From contig JAVKNF010000004.1 in NCBI GenBank assembly GCA_031537795.1, forward strand, positions 1 through 20,657: DNA of 20,657 nt, given 5' to 3'. The notes below the pieces were generated by a model. That model did no database searches, was not told the DNA's origin, and saw only the letters and a list, made by a program, of their open reading frames with translations. Source of the DNA: JAVKNF01 sp031537795. Its GTDB lineage: Bacteria > Pseudomonadota > Alphaproteobacteria > Rickettsiales > Deianiraeaceae. Positions 8,250-17,231 of the stretch are shown here, in pieces. A program made the translations under genes and the position numbers. How positions within the stretch are numbered: the first letter of the stretch is position 1; each line of letters opens with the position of its first letter.

Positions 8250-8277
8250 TTGACTTTTAATAGTTTTCTGTTAGAAT
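8250..8277 (+). promoter_or_regulatory. Sigma70-like promoter of the 8294 gene
   Basis: TTGACT (8250-8255), a 16-base spacer and TAGAAT (8272-8277). The predicted start near 8284 leaves a leader of about 10 bases before the ATG at 8294. The design resembles the promoters at 2284 and 20292. Confidence 0.6.
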
Positions 8278-8293
8278 TATCTGTTTTTCTAAA

Positions 8294-10816
8294 ATGCAAG
8301 GAGGTCAAAATAATAATGGAAATAATCAACAAATACCTAATCAAACTCAATTTACCCCTCAAAACTTCTCTACTCAACAATTTGCACCTTATCAACAACC
8401 TAATATTTTCGTTGGAGGTCAGGCTGGAGGTTACGGAGGCCAGTATCAACCTTCACAAACTAATCTGAAAGAGGCAATAGATACACTTGATTCTATAAAA
8501 GCAAGATCAGACAAAGAAACTCAAGAAAAAATAGGTCAATCAATAAGACAAATTATATTAACAGGAAAAGAAAGCCCAGAGGAAAGAGATTGGATACAAA
8601 AAAAGAACGCTTTATTTCTTACATACTTAAAAACAGAAGTTATAGATGGAAAAGTCATCTCTAGCATTAACCCGGATCTTGCCACTAAAATTGAAGCTCT
8701 TGATACAGAATATGAAGCGTTAAAATTAAAAAAAAAACAAGAAAAGGAAAATGAAGAGTTAAGAATTTTTCTGGAAATAAATCAAAAGGAATTAGATAAA
8801 TCTCTAAAAAAAATACACGAAGAATGCAAAGAGAAAAACAAAGGTATATTTCAAGATTTAGAAGAATTATCTTTAGATGTTAAAAACTTTACATTTTTTG
8901 AAGGAATAAACACTTTTGAAGATAACAGAAAAATAGTAGATTTTCTAAAAAGCAAAAAGAGAATAATATCAAACATTATTAACGATATAATTCAAAGCAA
9001 ATTTCCGGATGAAGAATGGACAAAGAGAAAAATAAAAGAACTACAAGAAATAAGGAATTCTATTGAAGAAAAAACAAAAGAAGCGAAGAAATCAGACTCT
9101 TTAGTTCTTCAGTCTGTTAATAATTTAAAAGAATTAATAGAGAGTGTAATTAACAATATATCAAAACCTAGTGAAACTGGTATAATTTATTTACAAGATA
9201 ACATACTAAAAAATATATCAGATGCAGAAAAAATAATATTAAGACCTGATTATGAGTACGATTATTTTGATATTTTTATAAATTACATACGTGATTTATT
9301 TGGTTTTGAACACATAAATGACAAATTCAAAGATATAAAAAAAAACTGCGGAGATTTATACGAAGATTATAAAAAGCTGAAATTAGAATCAGAAGATGAT
9401 GACGAAGAGAGTAAGGTTTCTGATTTTCTTTCGAAAGTTAAAAAAGTTAAATCAAACATACAAAACGTTTTAAGTAATATAAATTATTATTCAAACGATA
9501 TGTCTGAAGATGAAATTATTGTTATAAAAAAAATATTAAAAGGTTTAAAAAGTGAATTAAGTAAAATGATGGATAAAGAAGGAAATTTATTTTCTTTATT
9601 TGGCTCGAATATTCCTTTAGAGAAATTAAATAGAGTTATAGGACAAGATATAAATCAAAAGTCCGAAATATTAGAATTTATAACTTTAAAAACAGCTCAA
9701 AATAAAAGTGTAAAAGTTGCAACTTTAAATTGCAAAAAAAATATAATATCAAAATTATTAGATATAAACCCAAATTCTCTTCCTCAAAATCTAGATTTTA
9801 ATTTAGAAATTAAAAAATATAAAGATTTGCAAAATTATAATCCTGTAGAAAGTGCTCATTATGAAAAAAAATTATATAGCTTAAAAGAACAAAAACAAAT
9901 TTATGATAGAATGAACAAGATTATTGAAGCATTAGAAGCTTTAGAGAAAGATGACGTAAAAGATTTTGATAGCAAAATTAAACAAATTGAAAAAGAAGTT
10001 CCATTCTTAAAAGATAAATTTTCTGTTTTTAAAGAAGACGGACTAAATGAGATTGATAAAGCTATTAAAAATAGAGAAGAAACAGACCCTAAATCAGATA
10101 TAAAGACTATGGATATATTTTTCAATAGATTGATAAATTTAAAAGGTAAATTTCCACAAAAAAAGAAAGAGCTTGAAAAAAATTACAAAAATATCGAAGA
10201 AGAACTTTCTGAAGTACTTAATGAGAGTAAGAAAGCAGTAGAAATTAAATTTATGAAAATTATCGAAGTAGAACAAAAAGAAGAGAAAAAAGAAAGCAAC
10301 AAATCAGAAGAATTAAATCAATTAATAAAAAAATACGATGAAGATGGAAAAAAACAAAAAGATTCTTTATTAAAAGCAAAAGAAGAAAATTTAAAAGAAA
10401 TAGATGAAGAAGAAAAAGATTTTCCAGAAGGAGGTTTCACATCTTATCTTATTAAAATTCAAGAAGAAGTAACTAAAAGAAGGAAAGAAATTGAATTAAT
10501 TAAAATTGAAGGAATAGCTGAAAATGACAAAACTAAAGAACTAGAAGCTCAAATAGGAATATATGCTTCAAATTTAAGAAAAAAAATACAAAGCATAATG
10601 AACACCAAAGAGCAAAACAAAAAAGTAGAAGAAGAAAATAAAGAAGAGAAAAAAAGACAATCTTCAGCAGAAAATACTTTAAATAAAAAAGATAAGGAAG
10701 AGAATGAAGAAGATCATTCAAACTTTGAATCTATTGGAAATTTGAATCTCAAAAGAGACTCTAAAATAAACAAAACAAAACCAGAAGAACAATTTAAAAC
10801 ACAACTTACTTATTAA
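8294..10816 (+). CDS. Unrecognised 840-residue protein: Q/N/G/Y-rich head, long charged helical body
   Basis: I do not recognise this protein. Residues 1-56 are low in charge and made almost wholly of Gln, Asn, Gly, Pro, Tyr, Phe and Thr, with a VGGQAGGYGGQYQPSQ stretch (40-55), much like yeast prion-type domains. From about residue 57 the composition switches to Lys/Glu-rich, predicted helical and coiled-coil sequence almost to the end, with acidic clusters around 365-375 and long K/E runs around 640-700 and 760-800. There is no signal peptide and no membrane segment. The start is supported by the promoter 17 bases upstream. The 3' end overlaps the holA stop by 11 bases (10806-10816), convergently. 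A structural or secreted role is plausible for an intracellular bacterium, but it rests only on composition. Confidence 0.75.
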   Translation: MQGGQNNNGNNQQIPNQTQFTPQNFSTQQFAPYQQPNIFVGGQAGGYGGQYQPSQTNLKEAIDTLDSIKARSDKETQEKIGQSIRQIILTGKESPEERDWIQKKNALFLTYLKTEVIDGKVISSINPDLATKIEALDTEYEALKLKKKQEKENEELRIFLEINQKELDKSLKKIHEECKEKNKGIFQDLEELSLDVKNFTFFEGINTFEDNRKIVDFLKSKKRIISNIINDIIQSKFPDEEWTKRKIKELQEIRNSIEEKTKEAKKSDSLVLQSVNNLKELIESVINNISKPSETGIIYLQDNILKNISDAEKIILRPDYEYDYFDIFINYIRDLFGFEHINDKFKDIKKNCGDLYEDYKKLKLESEDDDEESKVSDFLSKVKKVKSNIQNVLSNINYYSNDMSEDEIIVIKKILKGLKSELSKMMDKEGNLFSLFGSNIPLEKLNRVIGQDINQKSEILEFITLKTAQNKSVKVATLNCKKNIISKLLDINPNSLPQNLDFNLEIKKYKDLQNYNPVESAHYEKKLYSLKEQKQIYDRMNKIIEALEALEKDDVKDFDSKIKQIEKEVPFLKDKFSVFKEDGLNEIDKAIKNREETDPKSDIKTMDIFFNRLINLKGKFPQKKKELEKNYKNIEEELSEVLNESKKAVEIKFMKIIEVEQKEEKKESNKSEELNQLIKKYDEDGKKQKDSLLKAKEENLKEIDEEEKDFPEGGFTSYLIKIQEEVTKRRKEIELIKIEGIAENDKTKELEAQIGIYASNLRKKIQSIMNTKEQNKKVEEENKEEKKRQSSAENTLNKKDKEENEEDHSNFESIGNLNLKRDSKINKTKPEEQFKTQLTY

Positions 10817-11780
10817 AAAATAAGGTATGTTTTAACTTTGAAATTGTCAACTTTTCACCAAATTTCAAGTTATCTTTTTCTAAATCTTGAAACAATTGAA
10901 TAATTCTTATTAATTCAGAAACATCCCAATTATTAATATATTCTTTAAACTTGTAAGCTAAATAAGGTTGCATTAATAAAGAATGATTTTTTTTATAGAT
11001 CAACATATCGTAAAAATGTGCAAAAGAAAGATGTAAAAAACCGACTAAATTAAACTCATTTTTATTTTCTAAGTTATTAATGACGTAAAAGATATTTCTG
11101 TTATCTTTTAAACAAATCGAATGTATAAGCTCAAAAACTGAATGAATACTGAAGTCCTCTAGAATATCTTTAAAAAAATTTATATCAATAATTTTATCGT
11201 TATTATTTAAAAGATAAAGTTTTATTTTTTCAATTTCATTTTCAAAAGAAAAAACATCTTTATTTATAGTTTCAAGAAGATAAGATTCAATTTCTTGATT
11301 AAACCAAGATTCAGAAGAAAACTCAATCTGAAGTCTATTTTTAAAATATTTTATATCAAAATTATCTGTATTTATCAGAAAAAGATTTTCTCTTTCTTGA
11401 AATAATTTATAAATTTTTGATTTTTCATCAGTTTTTTCATCTGCAAATAAAATTAAAAAAATATCTTTTTGAATTTTAATTTTTTCAACAATAGAACTTA
11501 AAATAAAAAAAGATTTATCACTAATTGAATTTATTTTAATAATTTTTTTTTCTGAGAAAAAGTCTTCCAAAGTTAATTGAAGTATAAACTCATTTCTATT
11601 TTGTAGTAAATATGCTTCATCTATAGATATAAAATTTTTAATTTGAAGGTTTTCTTTGATAGATTTATAAATTAGAAAATTAAAACCCTCATTTTCTCCA
11701 CTAAAAAGAATAGGTTTAAAAGAATTTAGAATTTCTTGTGCAATTTTATCCTGATTTTTCGAAGATATTTTAAATTCCAT
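10806..11780 (-). CDS. holA: DNA polymerase III delta subunit (HolA-like)
   Basis: Delta opens the beta sliding clamp within the clamp loader. Sequence conservation is low, as is usual for HolA, but the architecture fits: an N-terminal strand and loop FKPILFSGENEG in the place of the YLLSGE/LIYGPD segment, a middle part with EKTDEKSKIYKLFQE (the SSKLRKLFE position), then the C-terminal helical region FSFENEIEKIKLYL, SVFELIHSICLKDNRNIFYVINNL and a final SELIRIIQLFQDLEKDNLKFG. I chose the ATG at 11778-11780 (324 residues) because the segment before SGE then has the usual length. A TTG at 11826-11828 in the same frame would add 16 residues with no family match. It is divergent from trx and overlaps the 8294 gene at the 3' end. 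Confidence 0.75.
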   Translation of the reverse strand: MEFKISSKNQDKIAQEILNSFKPILFSGENEGFNFLIYKSIKENLQIKNFISIDEAYLLQNRNEFILQLTLEDFFSEKKIIKINSISDKSFFILSSIVEKIKIQKDIFLILFADEKTDEKSKIYKLFQERENLFLINTDNFDIKYFKNRLQIEFSSESWFNQEIESYLLETINKDVFSFENEIEKIKLYLLNNNDKIIDINFFKDILEDFSIHSVFELIHSICLKDNRNIFYVINNLENKNEFNLVGFLHLSFAHFYDMLIYKKNHSLLMQPYLAYKFKEYINNWDVSELIRIIQLFQDLEKDNLKFGEKLTISKLKHTLFFNK

Positions 11781-11899
11781 ATTTGAATAAATTAAATTAG
11801 AAGTATCTTTATTAATTATAATTTTCAATTTTATTTTTTTAAAAAACTTGTAAATTATATTTAGCAGATATATTTGATTAAAAAATAATTAATTTAAAT

Positions 11900-12241
11900 A
11901 TGTCGGAAAATGTAAAAGAAGTTAATAAAAAGAACTTCTCGGAAATTGTAGAAAATTCAAAAAAAGACACAGTTATAATAGATTTTTGGGCTCCTTGGTG
12001 CGGTCCTTGTAGAATGATGTCTCCTATTTTTGATGAAATTTCAAAGAAATTCCCAGAGATCTCTTTCGTAAAAGTGAATATAGACGAAGAAAATGAACTT
12101 GCTTCAAACTTCAATGTTTCAGGTATTCCAAATTTTGTTAAATTGCAAAAATCTTCAAATTCTAAAAAATTTGAAGTTGTTAACGTTCACACTGGCTCTA
12201 TGTCTCTTTTTGCAATGGAAAAATGGATAGAATCTAAATAA
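11900..12241 (+). CDS. trxA: Thioredoxin
   Basis: Small cytosolic dithiol oxidoreductase of 113 residues (E. coli TrxA has 109). It has FWAPWCGPC (29-37) with active-site Cys34 and Cys37, the buried Asp28, and the cis-proline segment GIPN with Pro77. There is no signal peptide, so it is cytoplasmic rather than a periplasmic thioredoxin-like protein. The segment after the cis-Pro is unusual: the usual short hairpin is replaced by a longer polar KLQKSSNSKKFEVVNVHTG. It is the first gene of the plus-strand run, 22 bases before pnp. The 71 bases upstream are AT-rich, and the best promoter match (TTGTAA 11848, TATATT 11869, 15-base spacer) is weak. Confidence 0.94.
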   Translation: MSENVKEVNKKNFSEIVENSKKDTVIIDFWAPWCGPCRMMSPIFDEISKKFPEISFVKVNIDEENELASNFNVSGIPNFVKLQKSSNSKKFEVVNVHTGSMSLFAMEKWIESK

Positions 12242-12263
12242 TAAATAATTTAATTAAAAAAAT

Positions 12264-14552
12264 ATGTTTCATATAAATCAAAAAACTCTAAATTTTGGAG
12301 GTTATAATATAACGATAGAAAAAGGTCTATTAGCTAACCAAACTGACTCTTCTATAGTTATAAAATCAGGGAATAACTATATCTTATCAACCGTAACAAG
12401 TGATAAGGTGGACTCTGAAAATACAAGTTTTCTTCCTTTAACAGTAAATTACATTGAAAAAGCTTATGCAATAGGTAAAATTCCAGGTGGTTTCTTCAAA
12501 AGAGAAAATAGACCTTCCGAAAGAGAGATCTTAATTTCAAGGTTATCAGACAGAACAATTAGACCGACTTTTTTAGATGGTTTTTATAGAAATATCAGTT
12601 TAAATTCAACATTACTTTCTTATGAAAGAAATTTAGAACCAGATATTTTATCTGTTATCTCTTCTTGCATAACAATTTATACATCAGGCTTGCCAGTTTC
12701 ATCTTTAACGACTTGTTGTAGAGTTGGATATATTGATAATTCTTATGTTTTAAACCCTACAAGAGAACAAATGAGATCAAGTATTCTAGATATTGTAATT
12801 TCATGTTCAAAAGATTCTATATTTATGGTTGAATGTCAATCAAATGAACTTTCAAAAGATTTAATTCTAGGTGCTTTATCTTTTGCAAAAGAATCTTGTA
12901 AAAAATTTATAGATGAAATTCAAGAATTTGTAGATTCAATTAAAAATAAACAAGATATAAATATTAGAAATAGAGATAAATTAAAGAAAGAAATATTAAA
13001 AATAGCAGAAGATAAATTAAATATTGCTTATGCAATTAAAGATAAAACAGAAAGAAAAAATGCAATAAGCACTATTAAAAAAACAGTGATTTCTCATTTT
13101 GAAGAAAATAATCTTATAAATAATCAAGAAAAATCTTTAGTTAAACTAGGAAAAGAAGTAGTAAATTGTACTTTAATAGATATAGAGGTTGCTTTTTCAA
13201 CTGCAGAAGAGTTTATTGTTAGAAATCTAATAAAAACAAAGAGGTCAAGAATAGACGGAAGAGAATTTGAAGAAATAAGAGAGATAGATTTAAAATTAGA
13301 TCTTCTTCCTTCAGTGAACGGCTCCGCTTTGTTTTCAAGAGGAAAAACTCAAGTTTTGTCAGTTGTAACTTTAGGCGGTTCAGACGATGAACAACAAAAT
13401 GAATCAATATCAGACTTAATTGAAAAAGATAATTTTATGTTACATTATAATTTTCCTTCTTACGCCGCAGGGGAAACATTTCCATCAAGAGGCCCAGGAA
13501 GAAGAGAAATTGGGCACGGTAAATTAGCTTATAAAAGCATTAAAGCTATTTTACCCTCTAAAGAAAAATTCCCTTACACAATAAGATGCGTTGGTGAAGT
13601 TATGAGTTCAGACGGGTCAACATCTATGGGTACTGTTTGCTCTTCAAGCATGGCATTAATGGCAACTGGTGTACCGGTAACTAGACATGTTGCAGGAATT
13701 GCAATGGGTTTGATGCAGGTTGAAAATGAAAATATAATTCTAACTGACATAATGGCAGACGAAGATCATCTTGGAGATATGGATTTTAAAGTGTCTTCAA
13801 CTAGAAATGGTATAGTCGCTCTTCAAATGGATATCAAAGTAAAGGGTTTAGATATGGAGATAATGTCTAATGCGGTTGCACAAGCCGAAAAAGGTATAAA
13901 TTTTATCTTAAGTAAAATGGAAACTTTAATTCCAGAAGCTAGAAAAGAATTAAGTGAAACTTCACCAAAAGTCTTAAGATTAAAAGTTGATAAGTCTAAA
14001 ATAGCTGAAATCATCGGTAAATCTGGGTCAAACATTAAGATGATATCAGAAAGAACTAAGACTAAAATAGAAATTAATGATTCTGGCGAAGTTTCAATAT
14101 TTGGATCTGATGAAAAGATGAACGAAGAAGCTAAAAAATATATAGATTCTGCAAGTGAATTCCTTGAAATTGGAAGTCTTCATAACGGTAAAATTATAGA
14201 AATTTTACCTTTTGGAGCGTTAATTGATATAGGTTATAATAGGGTCGGCTTGATTCATATCAGCGAAATTTCAAAGGAAAGAGTTGAAGATGTATCTTCT
14301 TATTTACAGAAAGATCAGGAGGTTAAAGTTAAATTTATCGGGCTTGATGAAAAGTCAAAAAAGAAGAAATTCTCAATGATTACAGAAGAAGGTTTCATAA
14401 AAAAAGAAAGAAACGGAGATTATCAAAGGAAAAAAAATGATTTTAAAGATTCAAAAAGGAATAAATCTTATGATCTAGAAAATCATAAAAATAAGGATAG
14501 ATATCACAAGAAAGAAGAAGAAAAACCAAAGAAAAAGTTTTTCTTCTTTTAA
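12264..14552 (+). CDS. pnp: Polyribonucleotide nucleotidyltransferase (PNPase)
   Basis: Phosphorolytic 3'-5' exoribonuclease, normally a trimer. It has 762 residues with the full domain order: a first RNase PH domain with GGFFKRENRPSEREILISRLSDRTIRP, a helical linker, the catalytic second RNase PH domain with GGSDDEQQ, SDGSTSMGT and the metal-binding DEDHLGDMDFK, a KH domain (about 567-636, with IIGKSGSNIKMI) and an S1 domain (about 637-706, with GALIDIG and GLIHISEI). After S1 comes a 56-residue Lys-rich tail ending KKKFFFF, where E. coli PNPase (711 residues) has much less. The familiar rpsO neighbour is absent; trx precedes it and ppdK follows 30 bases later. No Shine-Dalgarno site is visible. 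Confidence 0.97.
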   Translation: MFHINQKTLNFGGYNITIEKGLLANQTDSSIVIKSGNNYILSTVTSDKVDSENTSFLPLTVNYIEKAYAIGKIPGGFFKRENRPSEREILISRLSDRTIRPTFLDGFYRNISLNSTLLSYERNLEPDILSVISSCITIYTSGLPVSSLTTCCRVGYIDNSYVLNPTREQMRSSILDIVISCSKDSIFMVECQSNELSKDLILGALSFAKESCKKFIDEIQEFVDSIKNKQDINIRNRDKLKKEILKIAEDKLNIAYAIKDKTERKNAISTIKKTVISHFEENNLINNQEKSLVKLGKEVVNCTLIDIEVAFSTAEEFIVRNLIKTKRSRIDGREFEEIREIDLKLDLLPSVNGSALFSRGKTQVLSVVTLGGSDDEQQNESISDLIEKDNFMLHYNFPSYAAGETFPSRGPGRREIGHGKLAYKSIKAILPSKEKFPYTIRCVGEVMSSDGSTSMGTVCSSSMALMATGVPVTRHVAGIAMGLMQVENENIILTDIMADEDHLGDMDFKVSSTRNGIVALQMDIKVKGLDMEIMSNAVAQAEKGINFILSKMETLIPEARKELSETSPKVLRLKVDKSKIAEIIGKSGSNIKMISERTKTKIEINDSGEVSIFGSDEKMNEEAKKYIDSASEFLEIGSLHNGKIIEILPFGALIDIGYNRVGLIHISEISKERVEDVSSYLQKDQEVKVKFIGLDEKSKKKKFSMITEEGFIKKERNGDYQRKKNDFKDSKRNKSYDLENHKNKDRYHKKEEEKPKKKFFFF

Positions 14553-14582
14553 TTTTTTTAAATAATCGTTTTAATTTTAATT

Positions 14583-17231
14583 ATGAAAAATTTGTATTTT
14601 TTTGGTTTTAAAAATAATGAATCTTTAGAATTATCAAAATTCTTATTAGGAGGTAAAGGTTATGGTTTATATCAAATGTCCAAAGAAGGAATTTCAGTTC
14701 CTCCAGGTTTCGTTATTTCAACAAAAGAATGTTATTTATATCAAAAAAATAATCAACTTTCTAATGAATTAAAAAAAGAAATCGAAACCTCTATCTTAAA
14801 ATTAGAAATTGAAACATCTAAATCTTTCTACGCAGAAAACGATTCTTTTGTTCCGCTTCTTGTTTCTGTTAGATCTGGTGCGCCGGTATCGATGCCTGGA
14901 ATGATGGACACCGTTCTTAATGTTGGTTTAAATGATAAAACTGTCGAAATTCTTGCCAAAAAAACAAACAACGAGGTTTTTGCTTACGACTCTTATAGAA
15001 GATTTATAGAAATGTATTCTAATGTTGTAATTGGTTTAAATCCTCAAATCTTGGAATCTTTATTTAAAAATAACTTTCCAAATAAGGAAAAAAATAAATT
15101 AAAACTCAATGATTTAAAGTCTTTAATAAGTTTATATAAAAATGAAATTAAAAGAAATAAGTTTGAATTCCCTCAAGATAAGAAAATTCAATTATTTACA
15201 ACAGTTGAAAAGATCTTCCAATCTTGGAAAAACGAAAGAGCGGTAAAATATAGAGAAATATATAATATTTCAGAAGATCTAGGCACAGCGGTAATTATCC
15301 AATCTATGATTTTTGGAAATTTGAATGAAAATTCAGGCACAGGGGTGTTGTTTTCAAGAGACCCAAGTAACGGAAATAAAGTTGTAACAGGTGAATATCT
15401 TCAGAAAGCACAAGGAGAGGATATTGTTTCAGGCTGCACCACTCCTTTAAAATTAGAAGAAATGAAAAATATAATTCCAGAAACTTATAAAATTTTACTA
15501 AAAAATGTTGAAAAATTAGAAAAAATAAATAAAGATGTTCAGGATATAGAATTTACAGTTGAAGATTCAAAACTTTGGATATTGCAAACTAGAAATGCAA
15601 AAAGAACATCCAAAGCTGCAATAAAAATAACTTGTGATATGATAAAAGAAGGCCTCATATCAAAAGAAGAAGGCATAGAAAGAATAGATCAGGATAACTT
15701 CGCAGAACTTTTTCATAAATCCTTTGCAACCTTATCTAAACAAGAAGAAAGCAATTATCCTCTTCTTTCAATTGGCTTAGCGGCATCAACAGGTTGTGCA
15801 AGTGGAATGATAATTTTAGACTCTGAACTAGCGGAGACTCTATCGAAACAAGGTAAAAAAGTTATTTTAATAAGAGAAGAAACAAACCCAGAAGATATAT
15901 CAGGAATGCATAATGCAGAAGGTATATTAACAGCAAGAGGCGGTATGACATCTCACGCAGCAGTAATAGCAAGAGGCTTCGGGAAACCTTGTGTATCTGG
16001 CTGTTCAAAGCTTCATATAAATTACGAGGAAAGAAAAATATTAATAAAAGATATAGAAATAAAAGAAAATGAATTTATTTCTATAAACGGCTCAACTGGC
16101 GAGATTTTCAAAGGCGATAAACCTATGTCTAAAGAAGGAGAATCTGTTGAAGAACTTGAATCCATTCTTAAATTTTCAAGAGAATTTAAGAATATAGACA
16201 TAAGAATAAATGCCGAAAATACTGAAGACTTCAAAAAAGGTTTATCATTTTCAAAAGATGGAATTGGTTTATTAAGAACTGAACATATGTTTTTTGAAAA
16301 GAAAAGATTGTTGTTGTTAAGAAAATTAATAATAAATCAAAATAATTCATCAAATTCAGAAGATTTAAAGGTTATTTTCGAATACCATAAACAAGATTTC
16401 ATCGAAATATTTAAAATTTCAGAAGGTCTACCTTTAAATATAAGGCTACTTGATCCTCCTTTACATGAATTCTTACCTATTTCTAAATATGAAATTAGAA
16501 AATTTAGCAAACAAGTTGGAGCACCATATGAAGATCTAAAAATTAAAATTCAAGATTTAAAAGAAGTAAACCCTATGATGGGCTGTAGAGGTGTAAGAGT
16601 TGGTGTAGTTTTCCCTGAATTGTATCAGATGGAAATAAAAGCAATTTTTATAGCATATTTAGAATGCCTAGAAAAATATAAAATAGATACAAAATTAGAA
16701 ATAATGATACCTTTAATTATTAACGAAGAAGAAATTATATTAATGAAAAAAATAATTCTTGATATAAAAAACCAAATAGAATCAGATTATAAAATAAAAA
16801 TTCCTTGTAAAATAGGTACTATGATAGAAACACCTGCCGCATGCATAGAAATAGAAAAAATTGCAAAACATATTGATTATATTAGCTTTGGCACAAATGA
16901 TTTAACTCAAACCGCTTTAGGTCTTTCAAGAGATGATTACACTAAATTTATAAACAAATATAAAACTTTAAAATTATTTAATAAAGACCCATTTATCACT
17001 CTTAACGAATCAGTTAAAAAATTAATACAAATTGCTATAATTGGCGTCAAGAAAGTTAGCAAAGATATATATTGGTCTATGTGCGGAGAGCACGCAGGAG
17101 ACCCTACTTCTATAGACTTCGCAATAGAAAATAATTTTAAATATATATCTTGTTCACCTTATAGAATACCTGCAGCAATAATAACTGTTGCTAAAAATAC
17201 TATAAAAAAGAAAAATGCTAAAGAGATTTAG
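14583..17231 (+). CDS. ppdK: Pyruvate, phosphate dikinase
   Basis: Interconverts pyruvate, ATP and phosphate with phosphoenolpyruvate, AMP and pyrophosphate. It is full length at 882 residues. Domains in order: ATP-grasp nucleotide-binding part with LGGKGYGL (22-29), VPPGFVIS (39-46) and VSVRSGAPVSMPGMMDTVLN; the swivelling phosphohistidine domain with TARGGMTSHAAVIARGFG, catalytic His458; and the PEP/pyruvate barrel with GIGLLRTEHMF, PMMGCRGVR, GTMIETPAA, ISFGTNDLTQ and MCGEHAGDP, catalytic Cys834. The GGMTSHAA and CGEHAGD forms distinguish it from PEP synthase and PTS enzyme I. Rickettsiales commonly carry ppdK, where it may make PEP from imported pyruvate or supply ATP; that role is inference. 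Its last 17 bases overlap the start of the transporter gene. Confidence 0.97.
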   Translation: MKNLYFFGFKNNESLELSKFLLGGKGYGLYQMSKEGISVPPGFVISTKECYLYQKNNQLSNELKKEIETSILKLEIETSKSFYAENDSFVPLLVSVRSGAPVSMPGMMDTVLNVGLNDKTVEILAKKTNNEVFAYDSYRRFIEMYSNVVIGLNPQILESLFKNNFPNKEKNKLKLNDLKSLISLYKNEIKRNKFEFPQDKKIQLFTTVEKIFQSWKNERAVKYREIYNISEDLGTAVIIQSMIFGNLNENSGTGVLFSRDPSNGNKVVTGEYLQKAQGEDIVSGCTTPLKLEEMKNIIPETYKILLKNVEKLEKINKDVQDIEFTVEDSKLWILQTRNAKRTSKAAIKITCDMIKEGLISKEEGIERIDQDNFAELFHKSFATLSKQEESNYPLLSIGLAASTGCASGMIILDSELAETLSKQGKKVILIREETNPEDISGMHNAEGILTARGGMTSHAAVIARGFGKPCVSGCSKLHINYEERKILIKDIEIKENEFISINGSTGEIFKGDKPMSKEGESVEELESILKFSREFKNIDIRINAENTEDFKKGLSFSKDGIGLLRTEHMFFEKKRLLLLRKLIINQNNSSNSEDLKVIFEYHKQDFIEIFKISEGLPLNIRLLDPPLHEFLPISKYEIRKFSKQVGAPYEDLKIKIQDLKEVNPMMGCRGVRVGVVFPELYQMEIKAIFIAYLECLEKYKIDTKLEIMIPLIINEEEIILMKKIILDIKNQIESDYKIKIPCKIGTMIETPAACIEIEKIAKHIDYISFGTNDLTQTALGLSRDDYTKFINKYKTLKLFNKDPFITLNESVKKLIQIAIIGVKKVSKDIYWSMCGEHAGDPTSIDFAIENNFKYISCSPYRIPAAIITVAKNTIKKKNAKEI

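Noticed and set aside
8216..8468. Overlapping ORFs on both strands before and within the start of the 8294 gene
   Set aside because: They are shadows of the Q/N-rich coding region. Only the plus-strand ATG at 8316 with its Shine-Dalgarno match was kept, as a low-ranked finding.
10809..10824. AT hairpin CTTATT-AAAA-AATAAG where the 8294 gene and holA converge
   Set aside because: A six-pair stem with one G-C pair and no clear T-run; expected often by chance in DNA this AT-rich.
14529..14545. Inverted repeat AAGAAAAA-G-TTTTTCTT at the 3' end of pnp, followed by T-runs
   Set aside because: It would have a tiny loop and a single G-C pair, it lies in coding sequence, and ppdK follows closely. 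Too weak to call a terminator.
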